DNA of 64,000 nucleotides from Desulforegula conservatrix Mb1Pa. GTDB taxonomy: Bacteria > Desulfobacterota > Desulfobacteria > Desulfobacterales > Desulforegulaceae. The position numbers and the translations under genes are program-made. Each line of letters begins with the position of its first letter. The stretch's first letter is position 1. Below, piece after piece: positions 1-9,350 of the stretch. The notes beneath the pieces were generated by a model. It worked only from the letters and a program-made list of their open reading frames with translations, made no database searches and had not been told where the DNA came from. The stretch is from positions 1-64,000 of the forward strand of contig NZ_AUEY01000008.1 of NCBI RefSeq assembly GCF_000426225.1, given 5' to 3'.

Positions 1-36
1 TAAAAATATCAGTTTTTTGCCTACTAACAAAACCAT

Positions 37-215
37 AAAGTTTTTGCGGAGCTTTTTACAAAAAGCGACCCGCTCGAGGCACTCGCCCTATCAACTTCAA
101 AACAGCCGAACGAATACGCTTCATCTGATTTTGGTCTATTGGGTTATAAAGCCTCGCCGGAGGCACTCGGCTTAACGTCGGATTACGGACAAAGGACGTC
201 CTAATCCGACCTACG
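37..215. repeat. Second-family dispersed repeat, copy B1
   Basis: Two blocks here recur at 13903-13999. The left block (37-69) carries the core GCGGAGCTTTTT followed by AAAAAGCGAC, which can fold on itself. The right block (about 146-215) contains the inverted arms GTCGGATTA and TAATCCGAC around an ACAAAGGACG spacer, followed by CTACG. This copy has about 75 bp between the blocks that copy B2 lacks. No gene is visible from 1 to 250. The nature (REP-like hairpin or remnant of a mobile element) is inferred; the similarity between copies is seen directly. Confidence 0.6.
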
Positions 216-250
216 CATCACCCTTTTTTGATCGCAAATTAACCATAAAA

Positions 251-940
251 CTATTCATATATCATGAATGTGTTGCCTCCCTTTGATTTTGATTCAAGCA
301 TCGCTTTTTCGGCAGCTATGACAAGCGATGCAAAATCAAGGGCCGAATCAGGGTACCTTGAAATGCCCAGATTGGATTTGACATTGTTTCTGAACGAGGA
401 AATATAGAAATAATTGTTTAGGCTGTTTATTATTTTTTCAGCTACAGATGTTAAATCCCATTTTTCGGTTGTCATTGGAAGGCACGCATAGATTCTTCCT
501 GATGAACTATTTGTGAGAAAATCACTTTCTCTTAATACTGTATTAAGTGAATATTCAATACCTTTAAGAGCATCTGTCTTTTTGTCTTTAAAAAAAAGTT
601 CCAGCCCGTCTATCCCAATGCACACTATGCTGAATTCATGTGAATATCTTTTTGCTTGTGATATCAAATGGTTCGCTCTTTGCTCGAAATGATTGAAATC
701 TATGAATATGCTTGGTTTAAAATCTCTGTCGGCTTTGTTGTTTTTGCTAAAAAACCCCTTTATTCCGGCAATTTTATATGCAGAAAAGCCTGAAAGGAGT
801 ATTAAAAGCATGATTCTTATGATTGAAGTGTTCAGGCCCCATACAAGGCTTGCTGTCTCAAAAAACAGGATCAGGAAGGATATACCGGTAATCAGCTGAA
901 GCAGTTTTACGGTTTCAATTTTGTTCCTGTATTCCGACAT
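251..940 (-). CDS. Membrane protein with degenerate GGDEF domain
   Basis: A 229-residue protein with two hydrophobic segments near residues 13-35 and 39-60, then a cytoplasmic domain of about 150 residues. The C-terminal part (NLGISRYPDS, later AEKAMLESKSKGGN) matches the end of diguanylate cyclase GGDEF domains. The place where GG[DE]EF should be reads SSGRIYA, so the active site is lost and diguanylate cyclase activity is not expected. It could be an inactive c-di-GMP-related sensor or scaffold. No operon partner: its upstream neighbour region is a repeat-bearing gap. Confidence 0.7.
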   Translation of the reverse strand: MSEYRNKIETVKLLQLITGISFLILFFETASLVWGLNTSIIRIMLLILLSGFSAYKIAGIKGFFSKNNKADRDFKPSIFIDFNHFEQRANHLISQAKRYSHEFSIVCIGIDGLELFFKDKKTDALKGIEYSLNTVLRESDFLTNSSSGRIYACLPMTTEKWDLTSVAEKIINSLNNYFYISSFRNNVKSNLGISRYPDSALDFASLVIAAEKAMLESKSKGGNTFMIYE

Positions 941-1070
941 GGATATGGTCCTTTTTTTTGTGGATTGTTCAGGATGGAATGGGCCATTAAAGGCAATTTA
1001 TATTGGTAAGCCGGCTCCTTATTCACAATCACAGGGCAACCTGAATTTGCTTGGTATCGTTATAATCTTG

Positions 1071-1193
1071 ATGAACTCGCCAAAAGTCGCTTTAGCGTCA
1101 TGCCGGACTTGACTGGTATCTTTGTATTATCAGATCCTTCTGGATTCCGGTCTGCACCGGAATGACGGTAATCTGACTTTTTGCGATCTTGTC
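1071..1193 (-). repeat. Family-A dispersed repeat, copy A1 (inverted orientation)
   Basis: Intergenic copy of the family-A repeat. It begins with a degenerate left end (ACTCGCCAAAAGTC), contains the remains of the two internal palindromes (TGCCGGACTTGA and ATTCCGGTCTGCACCGGAAT), and ends GACTTTTTGCGATCTTGTC. It accounts for about a third of the 941-1266 gap; nothing else with coding or clear regulatory character is visible there. Confidence 0.75.
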
Positions 1194-1266
1194 AAGCTTA
1201 AAAAGCCTACAAACTATGCACATTGGCGCAGCTCTCATAAGAAGTGCAACCAATACTCTTTATAAG

Positions 1267-1674
1267 CTATTTGAGCCCGTTTTTTATTTTCAGTTCCGAG
1301 TTAAGCTTGGCAAAAAGTTCCTGCTGCTTTTTTTTCTGCTTCTCCTGAAATTCCTCCACCTTTTTTGAAAGGTCGTCCTTTCTTGATTTGAATTTCTGGA
1401 TTTCCTCGTTCATTTTGTCCGAAGCTTCTTCTTTTGGAAGGTCTTCGAGCCTGAGATGATTGTCTATGAAGTATCGTGGGCCATCTGGGGTATCAACTGA
1501 TGACAGTGCCCCTGCATCAATCATTTTTTTGCATATGAATCCGGAATGTTCAGCAGAGAATCCTGTTAAAATGCATATTTCGTCAATCCCTGGCGGGGTT
1601 GAGTTTTTGTGATCGATTAGTCTGATGGCAGAGGCAATTATCTGCGCATTGTAATAAATACTCGAAGATTTCAT
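1267..1674 (-). CDS. Small winged-helix-like protein with charged coiled-coil tail
   Basis: A 135-residue protein. The start is placed at 1674 because GGAGGT lies 6 bases upstream; a longer open frame to 1770 would cross that site. The first 75 residues look like a helix-turn-helix unit (helices around IIASAIRLIDH and PPGIDEICILTGFS), and the last 50 residues are a Lys/Glu-rich coiled coil. The family is not recognised. It lies about 90 bp downstream of the J-domain gene on the same strand, so co-transcription is likely. A DNA-binding or chaperone-associated role is inference only. Confidence 0.6.
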   Translation of the reverse strand: MKSSSIYYNAQIIASAIRLIDHKNSTPPGIDEICILTGFSAEHSGFICKKMIDAGALSSVDTPDGPRYFIDNHLRLEDLPKEEASDKMNEEIQKFKSRKDDLSKKVEEFQEKQKKKQQELFAKLNSELKIKNGLK

Positions 1675-1766
1675 GAATCCACCTCCATTCTTTATGAATG
1701 TGTAGATTAAAAACCGGGAAAAATCAATTTGTAAAAAGTTGTAAAAGGCCGCTGGTACTTGAAGAA

Positions 1767-2357
1767 TCATTGAACCCTGTTGTTTTTAATGCCCTGGACA
1801 GCGGATACCGGGCTTATCGGTCCCTTTTCATTACTGCCGTCTTTCTGCCTGTTTCCATATAGGGCTCTTTTTTTCTGAAGTTCCCTGTACGTTTTTGAAT
1901 ATGAAGTGGCAGAAGGTTTTCTCTGCTGTGTTGTCTCCATTTTGTTTTTTAGTACTTCCCTGAATTGTGACCTTGGTTGTTTAGCTATTTTTGAATTATT
2001 TTCAGAGCTGTCAGGGGCGCTGCCGGAAACATTTTTTTTAGTCAGTTTAGAAATAAAATTATAAACGGAGCCAAAAAAATCAAAATTATTCAAAGCATCC
2101 CTGTGCCTTGCATCTGCTCCCTCTGTATCATCCTGTTTTGTTTTGGAGGGCGGCCTTTTCGCTATGATTTTTTTTAGTTCAGAATAGGCGTGATTGATTT
2201 CTTTAGTTTTCTCATTCGCCTTTTTTTGTTTTTCAGGGTCTCCTGCAAAAAGATCAGGGTGAAACAGTTTTATTTTGTTTCTGTAGCGTTCGTTGAGTTC
2301 CGCCATATCAGCGGATTCGCTCAATCCAAGAATTCTGTAATACTCTTTCATGGGCAT
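1767..2357 (-). CDS. J-domain (DnaJ-like) protein
   Basis: A 196-residue protein with an N-terminal J domain: EYYRILGL starts it, and the HPD tripeptide that stimulates Hsp70 ATPase is present at about residues 33-35 (KLFHPDLF). The rest is low-complexity, Lys/Ser/Gln-rich and lacks the zinc-finger and C-terminal substrate domains of true DnaJ, so it is a class III J protein. It probably recruits DnaK to a specific client or complex. A second Met two codons in (2351) is an alternative start; neither has a strong Shine-Dalgarno site. Confidence 0.8.
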   Translation of the reverse strand: MPMKEYYRILGLSESADMAELNERYRNKIKLFHPDLFAGDPEKQKKANEKTKEINHAYSELKKIIAKRPPSKTKQDDTEGADARHRDALNNFDFFGSVYNFISKLTKKNVSGSAPDSSENNSKIAKQPRSQFREVLKNKMETTQQRKPSATSYSKTYRELQKKRALYGNRQKDGSNEKGPISPVSAVQGIKNNRVQ

Positions 2358-2430
2358 AGAGGAAACCTTATTTCATATAGGTTCAACCGCAGCTTTGCAT
2401 GCTGCTATAAAATACTATCTAATATGATTG

Positions 2431-2563
2431 ATGGTCTCGCAAAAATTCAAAAAAAAGGCTTTGGCGTCATGCCGTACTTGATCCGGCATTCAGTATTTTC
2501 AATTACTTCTGGATTCCGGCCTGCACCGGAATGACGGAAATCGGACTTTTTGCGACCTTGTCA
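2431..2563 (-). repeat. Family-A dispersed repeat, copy A2 (inverted orientation)
   Basis: Near-complete copy: ATGGTCTCGCAAAAA at the left, the palindrome TGCCGTACTTGATCCGGCA, then ATTCCGGCCTGCACCGGAAT, and TTTTTGCGACCTTGTCA at the right. It lies in the gap between the divergently transcribed J-domain gene and the thioredoxin-fold gene; the remaining sequence of 2358-2667 is AT-rich and should hold both promoters, but no clear -35/-10 pair was recognised. Confidence 0.85.
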
Positions 2564-2667
2564 TGATAAAAAAAATGTTCTCTTTGAGAATCCTTTATTT
2601 TATCTCAAGAATAGAGTATCTAAACCGGATTTACCAAATATTTTTCTGAAAAAACGGAGTGTCTTAT

Positions 2668-3624
2668 ATGGAACTTGATATTGCCGTAATTAAAGACTGG
2701 AAATCCAGTCTTGATAAACATTTGATTATTGATCTGCACCATGGAAACGACGAACAAGGCAAGCTTCTTAAAAAATTCTGCGACTTGATTGAAAGACATG
2801 CCGGAATAGTCAATGTTCATACCCACAAGGTTATGGAAGGTGATTTTTCCCATATCAGGATAAATCAGCAGATAAAATATTATGCGGTTCCAGGCGAAAA
2901 GGAACTTCTTCCTTTTCTTGATCTGCTTTCAGGAAAGGCCGCCGCCCATGTTCCAAGGGAGATTTCTGACCAGGCAATTCTTGTGGATATCCCATGCGCC
3001 ATAGATATTTTCATCGGCCAACAGTGCCCTTTCTGCCCTGATGCAGTGAGAAAGATTGCTCCGCTTGCCATATTCAATCCCAAAATTACTGTTAGGGTTA
3101 TAGACGGACTACTCTACCCTGAACTTTCGGAAAAATATGATATCAGATCCGTGCCTACTGTTGTTTCCTGCGACGGTTTCAGATGGTCAGGATCCATACC
3201 TATCAATGATATTCTGGCTGCGATGGTAACTCGCGACCCAGCCTCTCTCGGCGCAGACTCCTTTGAGAATATGATTGCTGACGGCAAGGCTCTGGATATT
3301 GCCAGAATGATGATTGAAAAAAACCATGTATTTCCTTCTTTTATAGACGTTCTTCTGCACGAGAAATGGCCTGTAAGGCTCGGAGCTATGGTCGCTGCGG
3401 AGACTCTCTGTGAAAGCAGGCCTGATATTGCGGCTATGCTGATATCTCCGCTTGCGGAAAGATTTTTTGAGGTTGATGACAATGTCAAGGGAGACATAAT
3501 TCAGGTTCTTAGCGAGATAAGAAACAGAAATGCCAGTGAGTTTTTATCAAAAATAGTCAAATCAGACGTTTCAGAAGAAGTAAAAGATATGGCAAGGGAA
3601 GCAAGGAACGTTATTATTTCTTGA
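2668..3624 (+). CDS. Tandem thioredoxin-fold protein with helical repeat tail
   Basis: A 318-residue protein started at ATG 2668, 8 bases after ACGGAG. The first 190 residues resemble the N-terminal half of AhpF and the archaeal/bacterial glutaredoxin-like proteins: two thioredoxin folds, with the redox motif CPFC at about residue 120 in the second and a cis-Pro segment (RSVPTVV) about 50 residues later. The first fold has no CxxC. Residues about 200-318 look like all-helical HEAT-type repeats. A thiol-disulfide role (protein disulfide reductase, or electron donor to a peroxidase) is likely; no thioredoxin reductase gene is adjacent. Confidence 0.7.
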   Translation: MELDIAVIKDWKSSLDKHLIIDLHHGNDEQGKLLKKFCDLIERHAGIVNVHTHKVMEGDFSHIRINQQIKYYAVPGEKELLPFLDLLSGKAAAHVPREISDQAILVDIPCAIDIFIGQQCPFCPDAVRKIAPLAIFNPKITVRVIDGLLYPELSEKYDIRSVPTVVSCDGFRWSGSIPINDILAAMVTRDPASLGADSFENMIADGKALDIARMMIEKNHVFPSFIDVLLHEKWPVRLGAMVAAETLCESRPDIAAMLISPLAERFFEVDDNVKGDIIQVLSEIRNRNASEFLSKIVKSDVSEEVKDMAREARNVIIS

Positions 3625-3877
3625 TCTTTTTATATTTGTTTACTGATGCATAAGGGGTAATTATCTGCCTCACTTGTGTTTCTGTTTTTTTAGGACGGTT
3701 GCCCGATTTTTTGGAATAAATATCTGATTTTACTGTAAAAACATTCTGATACAACCAAAATTTTTTCTAAATGTAAAACCAGGCTCCGGATCTTAATTTT
3801 TTAAGGCTTAACGTCTGGGGACGCTGTGTTTTTTTGTACTTTATGATGAACACCATTTTTTAGTGTTTTTTATGTTT

Positions 3878-3965
3878 GGCAAGGTCGCAAAAAGTCCGAT
3901 TTGTGTCATTCCGGCGCAGGCTGGCATGACGCTGATGCCTTTTTTGACTTTTTGCGAGACCATTA
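3878..3965 (+). repeat. Family-A dispersed repeat, copy A3 (short form)
   Basis: An 88-bp internally deleted copy: GGCAAGGTCGCAAAAAGTCC at the left, GACTTTTTGCGAGACCAT at the right, and only half of each internal palindrome between (CATTCCGGCGCAGG joined to CTGGCATGACG). It lies immediately upstream of the chemoreceptor start at 4007. The rest of the 3625-4006 gap is AT-rich and holds no recognisable gene. Confidence 0.85.
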
Positions 3966-4006
3966 TGTTTAAGTTCTTAAGAAATAGGGAGGGAGAGGGA
4001 AGTTTC

Positions 4007-6145
4007 ATGTTGAGATTGTTGAGTAATATAAGCCTTTATAAAAAACTGGTCGGAGGAGGAATTCTTTCCGCATTTATTCCGCTTGTTGTCGGTGCTTTCT
4101 TTTTCTGGGGGCTTGCCTCACTGACATCAAGCATGAGGGAAATACTCGATGTGAGCCTTCCCAGTGTCGACTCTGTGAGGATAGTGTCAAAAGAATTTGA
4201 AAGCATAAGGACAGTTCAACGAAACCTTATAAACCCGCATATAACGAAAGAAGTTTATCTCAGACAGTTCGAAAATCTGGATAAAGCCAGGGCTGGCTAC
4301 AGAAACGCATGGAAAGTTTACGAAAATGTGCCGAAAGAAGGGGATGAAGCAAAAATATGGGCTGATTTTGTAAAACTCGTTGGTGAGTGGAAAATTGCAA
4401 ATGACGCTTTTTTTGATCTTGCCAGGCAGTATGGTAAAAAAATGGAGCCTTTTTTTAGCGATCCCATGTCAGAGAAAGCTTCTTATTATGAAGTCATACA
4501 GAAAGCTGATCTGATTGGAATGAGGGTTTTCGTCAGCTTCAAACTTCAGGTTCAGGAATGGAAAAATATTCTTCTCAGGGGCTATGACAAGGAGAACTTT
4601 GATAAATATCTAAAAGGTTTCGAAGCCAATGAGGCAGCGGTCAAAGACGGACTGATCAAGCTTAAAGAGCTTGCAACAGCTGCCGGTCTTGGTGCCGGAG
4701 ATGTCGACGCCATAATAGCCATGCATGCTGAGCTTGGCTCCAAATATAGAAATGCCCTGAAATCATATGATTCTTCAAACCCTGATTCATACCGAGTTGT
4801 GGACAAGATGCTGAAAGGTATCGACAGGCCTTTGGATGAGGCCTTGAATTCCATTGTCGCCAAGATAGATTCCGAAGTTAAGGACGCAGAAGAGCTTCGG
4901 ACCAAAATGGCAACACAGATCTATACGGTCTGCCGGCCAAAGGAAAAAGCTTCCATAGAATTCATAGAAAAAATCATAGCCCTGAATAGCCAAAAAGCGG
5001 ATAATGCCGGCAAAAAAGCAAGAAAAAATGCTGTCATCTCTAAAACAGTCTCGGGTTTAGGAGTTTTTGGCGGTTTTGTATTTTCACTTTTTTTTGGCCT
5101 TTCCCTCGCCCTTTCAATCACAAGACCTGTTAAAAAAACAATCGATATGGTCAAGCTCATGGAAAAAGGGGATATGACCAACAGGGTCACGATTACCAGC
5201 AACGACGAGATAGGAGATCTCGCAGGAGCAATGAATTCCATGGCTGATAATCTTGGTACCATAATCAGGGACCTTGATGAAAAAACATTAGCCCTGGAAA
5301 ATGCGTCGGGCGATCTTACTGAAATATCAGGCAGTATGGCTGCTGGCGCTAATGAGGCGGCAAAAATCGCCGAAACTGTCGCTGCTGCGGCAGAAGAGAT
5401 GAGCGTAAGCGCTTCTGGTGTCGCCTCTGGTATGGACAGCGCATCAGGCAGACTGGGCAGTGTCGCAAGCGCTACTGAGGAAATGAGCTCAACCATTCAT
5501 GAGATTGCAATGAGTGCTGAAAAGGCAAGGAAGATAACCGAGGACGCCAGAACCCAGGCTGTAAAAATCAGCGAGCATATGAATGCCCTCGGCGGCGCGG
5601 CCAAAGATATTGGGCAGGTCACGGAGGTGATTACAGATATTTCAGGACAGACAAATCTTCTTGCTCTTAATGCCACAATTGAAGCCTCAAGGGCCGGAGA
5701 GGCAGGCAGAGGGTTTGCCGTTGTGGCAAATGAGATTAAGGAACTTGCTCGGCAGACATCAACAGCAACAGATGAAATAAGGGAAAAGATCAATGGCGTT
5801 CAGTCTTCGACTGAAACCGTTGTTGCAAGCATCGCAAGCGTTGCTTCCATAATTTCTGAAACGAGTGACATTGTATCGACCATAGCCTCGGCAATAGAGG
5901 AGCAGAGCACGGCAACAAGGGAAATTGCTTCAAATATTAATAATGTCGCAAAAAATGTTTATGACGCTAACACAAGTGTAAGCCAGATGGCACTTGTCGC
6001 CGGAGAAATAGCGCAGGACATTTTTAAGGTGGATACTGCGTCAAAAAATATTTCAAATGGCATCAAAACCATAATTGCAAGTTCTGATCATCTTGCAGAA
6101 ATGTCCGGGGCTTTGAAAGAAATTGTTGAAAGCTTCAAGGTGTGA
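4007..6145 (+). CDS. Methyl-accepting chemotaxis protein
   Basis: A 712-residue transmembrane chemoreceptor. The start at 4007 follows the purine-rich AGGGAGGGAGAGGGA; an upstream in-frame extension would be encoded by the repeat. First membrane helix about residues 13-37, a large helical periplasmic sensor domain to about 345, second membrane helix about 347-368, a HAMP domain, then a long coiled-coil signalling domain. The conserved hairpin tip is visible ([20 protein letters not shown], near residues 541-565), which binds CheA and CheW. No che genes are nearby. The stop codon falls at the first bases of repeat A4. Confidence 0.93.
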   Translation: MLRLLSNISLYKKLVGGGILSAFIPLVVGAFFFWGLASLTSSMREILDVSLPSVDSVRIVSKEFESIRTVQRNLINPHITKEVYLRQFENLDKARAGYRNAWKVYENVPKEGDEAKIWADFVKLVGEWKIANDAFFDLARQYGKKMEPFFSDPMSEKASYYEVIQKADLIGMRVFVSFKLQVQEWKNILLRGYDKENFDKYLKGFEANEAAVKDGLIKLKELATAAGLGAGDVDAIIAMHAELGSKYRNALKSYDSSNPDSYRVVDKMLKGIDRPLDEALNSIVAKIDSEVKDAEELRTKMATQIYTVCRPKEKASIEFIEKIIALNSQKADNAGKKARKNAVISKTVSGLGVFGGFVFSLFFGLSLALSITRPVKKTIDMVKLMEKGDMTNRVTITSNDEIGDLAGAMNSMADNLGTIIRDLDEKTLALENASGDLTEISGSMAAGANEAAKIAETVAAAAEEMSVSASGVASGMDSASGRLGSVASATEEMSSTIHEIAMSAEKARKITEDARTQAVKISEHMNALGGAAKDIGQVTEVITDISGQTNLLALNATIEASRAGEAGRGFAVVANEIKELARQTSTATDEIREKINGVQSSTETVVASIASVASIISETSDIVSTIASAIEEQSTATREIASNINNVAKNVYDANTSVSQMALVAGEIAQDIFKVDTASKNISNGIKTIIASSDHLAEMSGALKEIVESFKV

Positions 6146-6274
6146 CAACGTAGCAAAAAATCCAATTTTAGTCATGCCGGCGAAGGTCTTAATCTATAAG
6201 TATTTGATAATACTGGATGCCGGATCAAGCCCGGCATGACGCCGCCACCTTTTTTGACTTTTTGCGAGACCATC
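6143..6274 (+). repeat. Family-A dispersed repeat, copy A4
   Basis: Starts with GACAACGTAGCAAAAAATCC, which overlaps the TGA stop of the chemoreceptor gene, and ends GACTTTTTGCGAGACCATCA. The right internal palindrome is intact (TGCCGGATCAAGCCCGGCA). It is followed only 9 bp later by another copy in the same orientation. Confidence 0.85.
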
Positions 6275-6283
6275 AGATTTAGA

Positions 6284-6433
6284 GACTGGTCGCAAAAAGG
6301 CCGAATTTCGTCATTCCGGCGGGGTCTGTCCGGTTGGAAACCGGGAGCCTGAACCCCAGAAGTATCTGAAGATACTTGATGCCTTACCAGCTCGGCATGA
6401 CCCACGCGTTTTTTGCCTTTTTGCGACCTTGTC
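6284..6433 (+). repeat. Family-A dispersed repeat, copy A5
   Basis: Tandem neighbour of A4. It has the long form of the left palindrome (CATTCCGGCGGGGTCTGTCC, then AACCGGGAGCC) and ends TTTTTGCGACCTTGTC. Note that here the right end matches the usual left-end sequence in reverse, so the two ends are interchangeable. The rest of the gap up to 6655 is AT-rich and may hold the promoter of the envelope cluster. Confidence 0.85.
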
Positions 6434-6655
6434 TACCTCAATACTTTCTGTTTATTCATAAAAGCCAATGAATTTCCTTATTTTATATGGCTTAGCCTTG
6501 TCTTTATTTCTTCTGCGGTATTAAGAACTTCGATCATATCATGGTCATTGTCTCCTTAAATTTTAGCTATCGGTTTTAATTTTAATATGATAGATAAAAA
6601 ACTCTTTATGGGTTTGCAAAGGGTGTTGACAACTGTTTGGCTGAACGGAGCATAC

Positions 6656-7039
6656 ATGAACGAGATTCGCGCTGATATCAGGAAGAACAGGATTTACATA
6701 TGTCTTGAGCACGGCAACAGGGATGAAGTCCGGGGCATTGTCAATGATATAGAAAGGGAGTGCAAAAAGCTTCAGAGAGGCTTTTCATGCCTTACAGATA
6801 TCCGTAATTACACACCGATATCCGAAAATGATGAAGATCTTCTTATCCAGGCCCAGATAATACTTTGGCAGGCAGGTATGACAAAGGTTGTCAGGGTAAT
6901 AAACAGCACTTTTGAAAGGGGCCAGATGCAGCTTGAAAGAGCCAGCAGGCTTTCGGCCGGTTATTCAGCCGCAGCTGCCGATACCATAGAAGATGCCGAA
7001 GAGTTTCTGGATTCGGAGATGAATGATCCTGAGCGTTAA
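6656..7039 (+). CDS. Small STAS/SpoIIAA-like protein of unknown role
   Basis: A 127-residue protein. ATG 6656 is chosen because ACGGAG precedes it by 5 bases; an upstream in-frame ATG at 6587 has no ribosome site and would add 23 residues. The alternating strand/helix pattern, with a central CLTDIRNYTPISEND segment and a later VVRVINSTFERGQ, suggests a SpoIIAA-like (STAS-type) fold, but this is pattern-based. The Asp/Glu-rich C-terminus looks unstructured. It precedes lptF by 31 bp and may be the first gene of the LPS cluster. Confidence 0.55.
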   Translation: MNEIRADIRKNRIYICLEHGNRDEVRGIVNDIERECKKLQRGFSCLTDIRNYTPISENDEDLLIQAQIILWQAGMTKVVRVINSTFERGQMQLERASRLSAGYSAAAADTIEDAEEFLDSEMNDPER

Positions 7040-7070
7040 TTTGCCTTATGAGGTTTGACCCAGATTTTAA

Positions 7071-8255
7071 ATGCGAATATTAGACAAATATATTTTCAGG
7101 GAGCTTTTTTTTCCTTTTGCTCTGAATCTTCTTTTTTTTACCTTTGTGTTTCTCATGAGCCAGGTACTTGATATTGCCGAACTCATTGTCAATTACAGGA
7201 CAAGCCTGACTGACATATTCTATCTTCTTTTATACTCATCTCCTTTTTTTCTACAGTTCACAATACCATTATCAGTAATGGCCGCAGTGCTTCTTTCATT
7301 CATGAGGCTTTCCGGCGACAATGAGATAATAGCAATAAGATCTGGCGGTGTCAGCCCTTACAGGCTTATTCCTCCGGTTATAGCGTTCAGCCTTTTTGCT
7401 GCCGTTCTGACAGGGATAATGACTTTTTACGGGTTGCCCTGGGGCAAGCAGTCTTTCAGGAATATGAAAGAACAGCTCATTACAATGGCTGCCAATCTTG
7501 AGCTGAAGCCCAGGGTTTTTAACGACAGATTTGATAATATCATGCTTTATGTCAACGAGATCGACAAGGAAACCGGGCGCATGAAGGATGTTTTCATTGA
7601 AGACAGCAGGTCTCCTGATGCAGGCGTTATAGCCATAATAGCTCCGGAGGGCTATTTCATAAGTGATCCTGCAAAGGGTTTACACACATTGCGTCTTTAC
7701 AGAGGCAATATGCTCAGTTCGAATATGGTGAAAAAAACCGCCAATTCAGGAAGTTTTACCGTCTATGATATTCACCTCCGTAACGGTCAGAAGGATACGA
7801 AGCAAAAAGATAAGTGGAAAAGCGTTGAAGAAATGTATTTTACAGATATGCTCGGCGTTTTGAAAGACCATACGAAAAAAGACAAACTTTATTATAAGAT
7901 TGTCATGAAGATGAATGAAAAATTTACCATGCCGTTTGCCTCTGTCGTTCTTGCGCTTCTTGCCTTGCCATTAGGTCTTTCCGGGATGTCGAGGAAAAAA
8001 TCAAGGGGGATCACACAGGGGATCATTTTTTTTGCAATCTATTATGTTTTGCTTACTGCAGGATGGTCTTTTGGAGAGTCCGGCGCATACCATCCTGCCC
8101 TGGGTATGTGGGTGCCAAACATCGTCACCCTCTGCTGCGGCATATATTTCATGAGAAGGGTCGCAAAGGAAAAGCCCGTGGCACTCGAAGCTCCTTTCAT
8201 GGAAGCCTATGCTTTTTTAAAGTCTAAGTTTTCCAGACTTGGATCGGAGGCATAG
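7071..8255 (+). CDS. lptF: LPS export ABC transporter permease LptF
   Basis: A 394-residue inner-membrane protein of the YjgP/YjgQ family. It has membrane helices near residues 12-35, 55-80 and 100-125, a periplasmic beta-jellyroll domain (about 140-270) and three more helices at the C-terminus. With LptG and the LptB ATPase it extracts LPS from the inner membrane and passes it to LptC. The motif SGDNEIIAIRSGGVSPYRL after helix 2 is the typical coupling region contacting LptB. lptG follows 3 bp after the stop. lptB is not in the window. Confidence 0.93.
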   Translation: MRILDKYIFRELFFPFALNLLFFTFVFLMSQVLDIAELIVNYRTSLTDIFYLLLYSSPFFLQFTIPLSVMAAVLLSFMRLSGDNEIIAIRSGGVSPYRLIPPVIAFSLFAAVLTGIMTFYGLPWGKQSFRNMKEQLITMAANLELKPRVFNDRFDNIMLYVNEIDKETGRMKDVFIEDSRSPDAGVIAIIAPEGYFISDPAKGLHTLRLYRGNMLSSNMVKKTANSGSFTVYDIHLRNGQKDTKQKDKWKSVEEMYFTDMLGVLKDHTKKDKLYYKIVMKMNEKFTMPFASVVLALLALPLGLSGMSRKKSRGITQGIIFFAIYYVLLTAGWSFGESGAYHPALGMWVPNIVTLCCGIYFMRRVAKEKPVALEAPFMEAYAFLKSKFSRLGSEA

Positions 8256-8258
8256 GGA

Positions 8259-9341
8259 ATGCTGTCAATAATACACAGATATATCATCAGGCAGATTTTT
8301 TTCTTTTTTCTGATGATCAATATTCTTGTTCTTATTCTTTTTGCGGCAGTTGATTATCTGTCAAATATGGACGAGTTTTTTGCCGCTAAGATAAGCCTGG
8401 TAAGAGCATTCTATTATGTTCTTCTCAAACTCCCCATGATGACTGTCCAGCTTACCCCCGCAGCTTTCATGATAGCTGTAGTTGCTGTTTTTGGTCTGAT
8501 GAACAGGCATAATGAGATAGTTGCCCTTAAGAGTGGCGGAGTCAGTCCGACATATATGCTTGTGCCGACTTTTATACTTGCCGGAGCGGTTGCTTTTTTC
8601 ATGTTTTTTATATCAGAAGTGGTGTCGCCTGTTACAACGGCCAAGGCAAATAAGATTAGGGATTTTGAGATAAGAAAATCCTCGGCCATAACAACCGGCA
8701 AGAAGAATATATGGATCAGGGGAGACCGGCAGATTGTCCATGTAAGTTATTATGAGCCAGCCTCAAAGACGATTCATGGAATATCTCTATATCGGTTTGA
8801 TAAGGGATTTAAGCCATCTTTGAGGGTTGACGCTTCAAGCGGTGAATTTATAGAGGGAAAATGGAAGCTCAAGGATATTATGACCATTTCTTTAACCGAT
8901 GGACAGGAATCTGTGAGCGTTCTGTCTGATGAAACCCTTTCGATGGATCTTGGTTTTACACCCAAAGAAGCAAGGGCTGCCTCGGTCAAATCCGAAGAAA
9001 TGGGTATCGGCGATCTTTATAAATACATCAATAAAGTTGAAGCAGATGGATACGATGCCACTTTGTACAGGGTCGATTTCATGTCAAAGATATCTTTCCC
9101 TTTCTCTGTTTTCATAATGGCCATAGCTGCTGTTTCCATAGCTTCCATGAGGAAATTCAGGGAGAAAATCTCTATATCCGTCGGGCTTGGCATTTTCGTT
9201 TTATTTCTTTACTGGACGCTTAACGGTTTCTCAGTTTCCATGGGCTATGGAGGGATGCTTCCGGCAATAATAGCTGCTTGGGCCTCCAATTTTGTTTTTT
9301 TCATGGCTTCCGCTTATTTTTTCCTGTCCCCGGAAGGATGA
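8259..9341 (+). CDS. lptG: LPS export ABC transporter permease LptG
   Basis: A 360-residue homologue of the preceding gene with the same layout: N-terminal helix at about 10-33, the coupling segment NRHNEIVALKSGGVSPTYM, a periplasmic domain at about 130-260 and three C-terminal membrane helices. LptG is the partner permease in the LptB2FG complex. GGAGG lies 8 bases ahead of the ATG inside the end of lptF, so the two are translated as a pair. The order lptF then lptG identifies which is which; sequence alone cannot fully separate them here. Confidence 0.92.
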   Translation: MLSIIHRYIIRQIFFFFLMINILVLILFAAVDYLSNMDEFFAAKISLVRAFYYVLLKLPMMTVQLTPAAFMIAVVAVFGLMNRHNEIVALKSGGVSPTYMLVPTFILAGAVAFFMFFISEVVSPVTTAKANKIRDFEIRKSSAITTGKKNIWIRGDRQIVHVSYYEPASKTIHGISLYRFDKGFKPSLRVDASSGEFIEGKWKLKDIMTISLTDGQESVSVLSDETLSMDLGFTPKEARAASVKSEEMGIGDLYKYINKVEADGYDATLYRVDFMSKISFPFSVFIMAIAAVSIASMRKFREKISISVGLGIFVLFLYWTLNGFSVSMGYGGMLPAIIAAWASNFVFFMASAYFFLSPEG

Positions 9342-9350
9342 CCATCAAAA

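Noticed and set aside
3863-4006. N-terminal extension of the chemoreceptor
   Set aside because: Encoded by repeat A3; a strong purine-rich ribosome site precedes ATG 4007.
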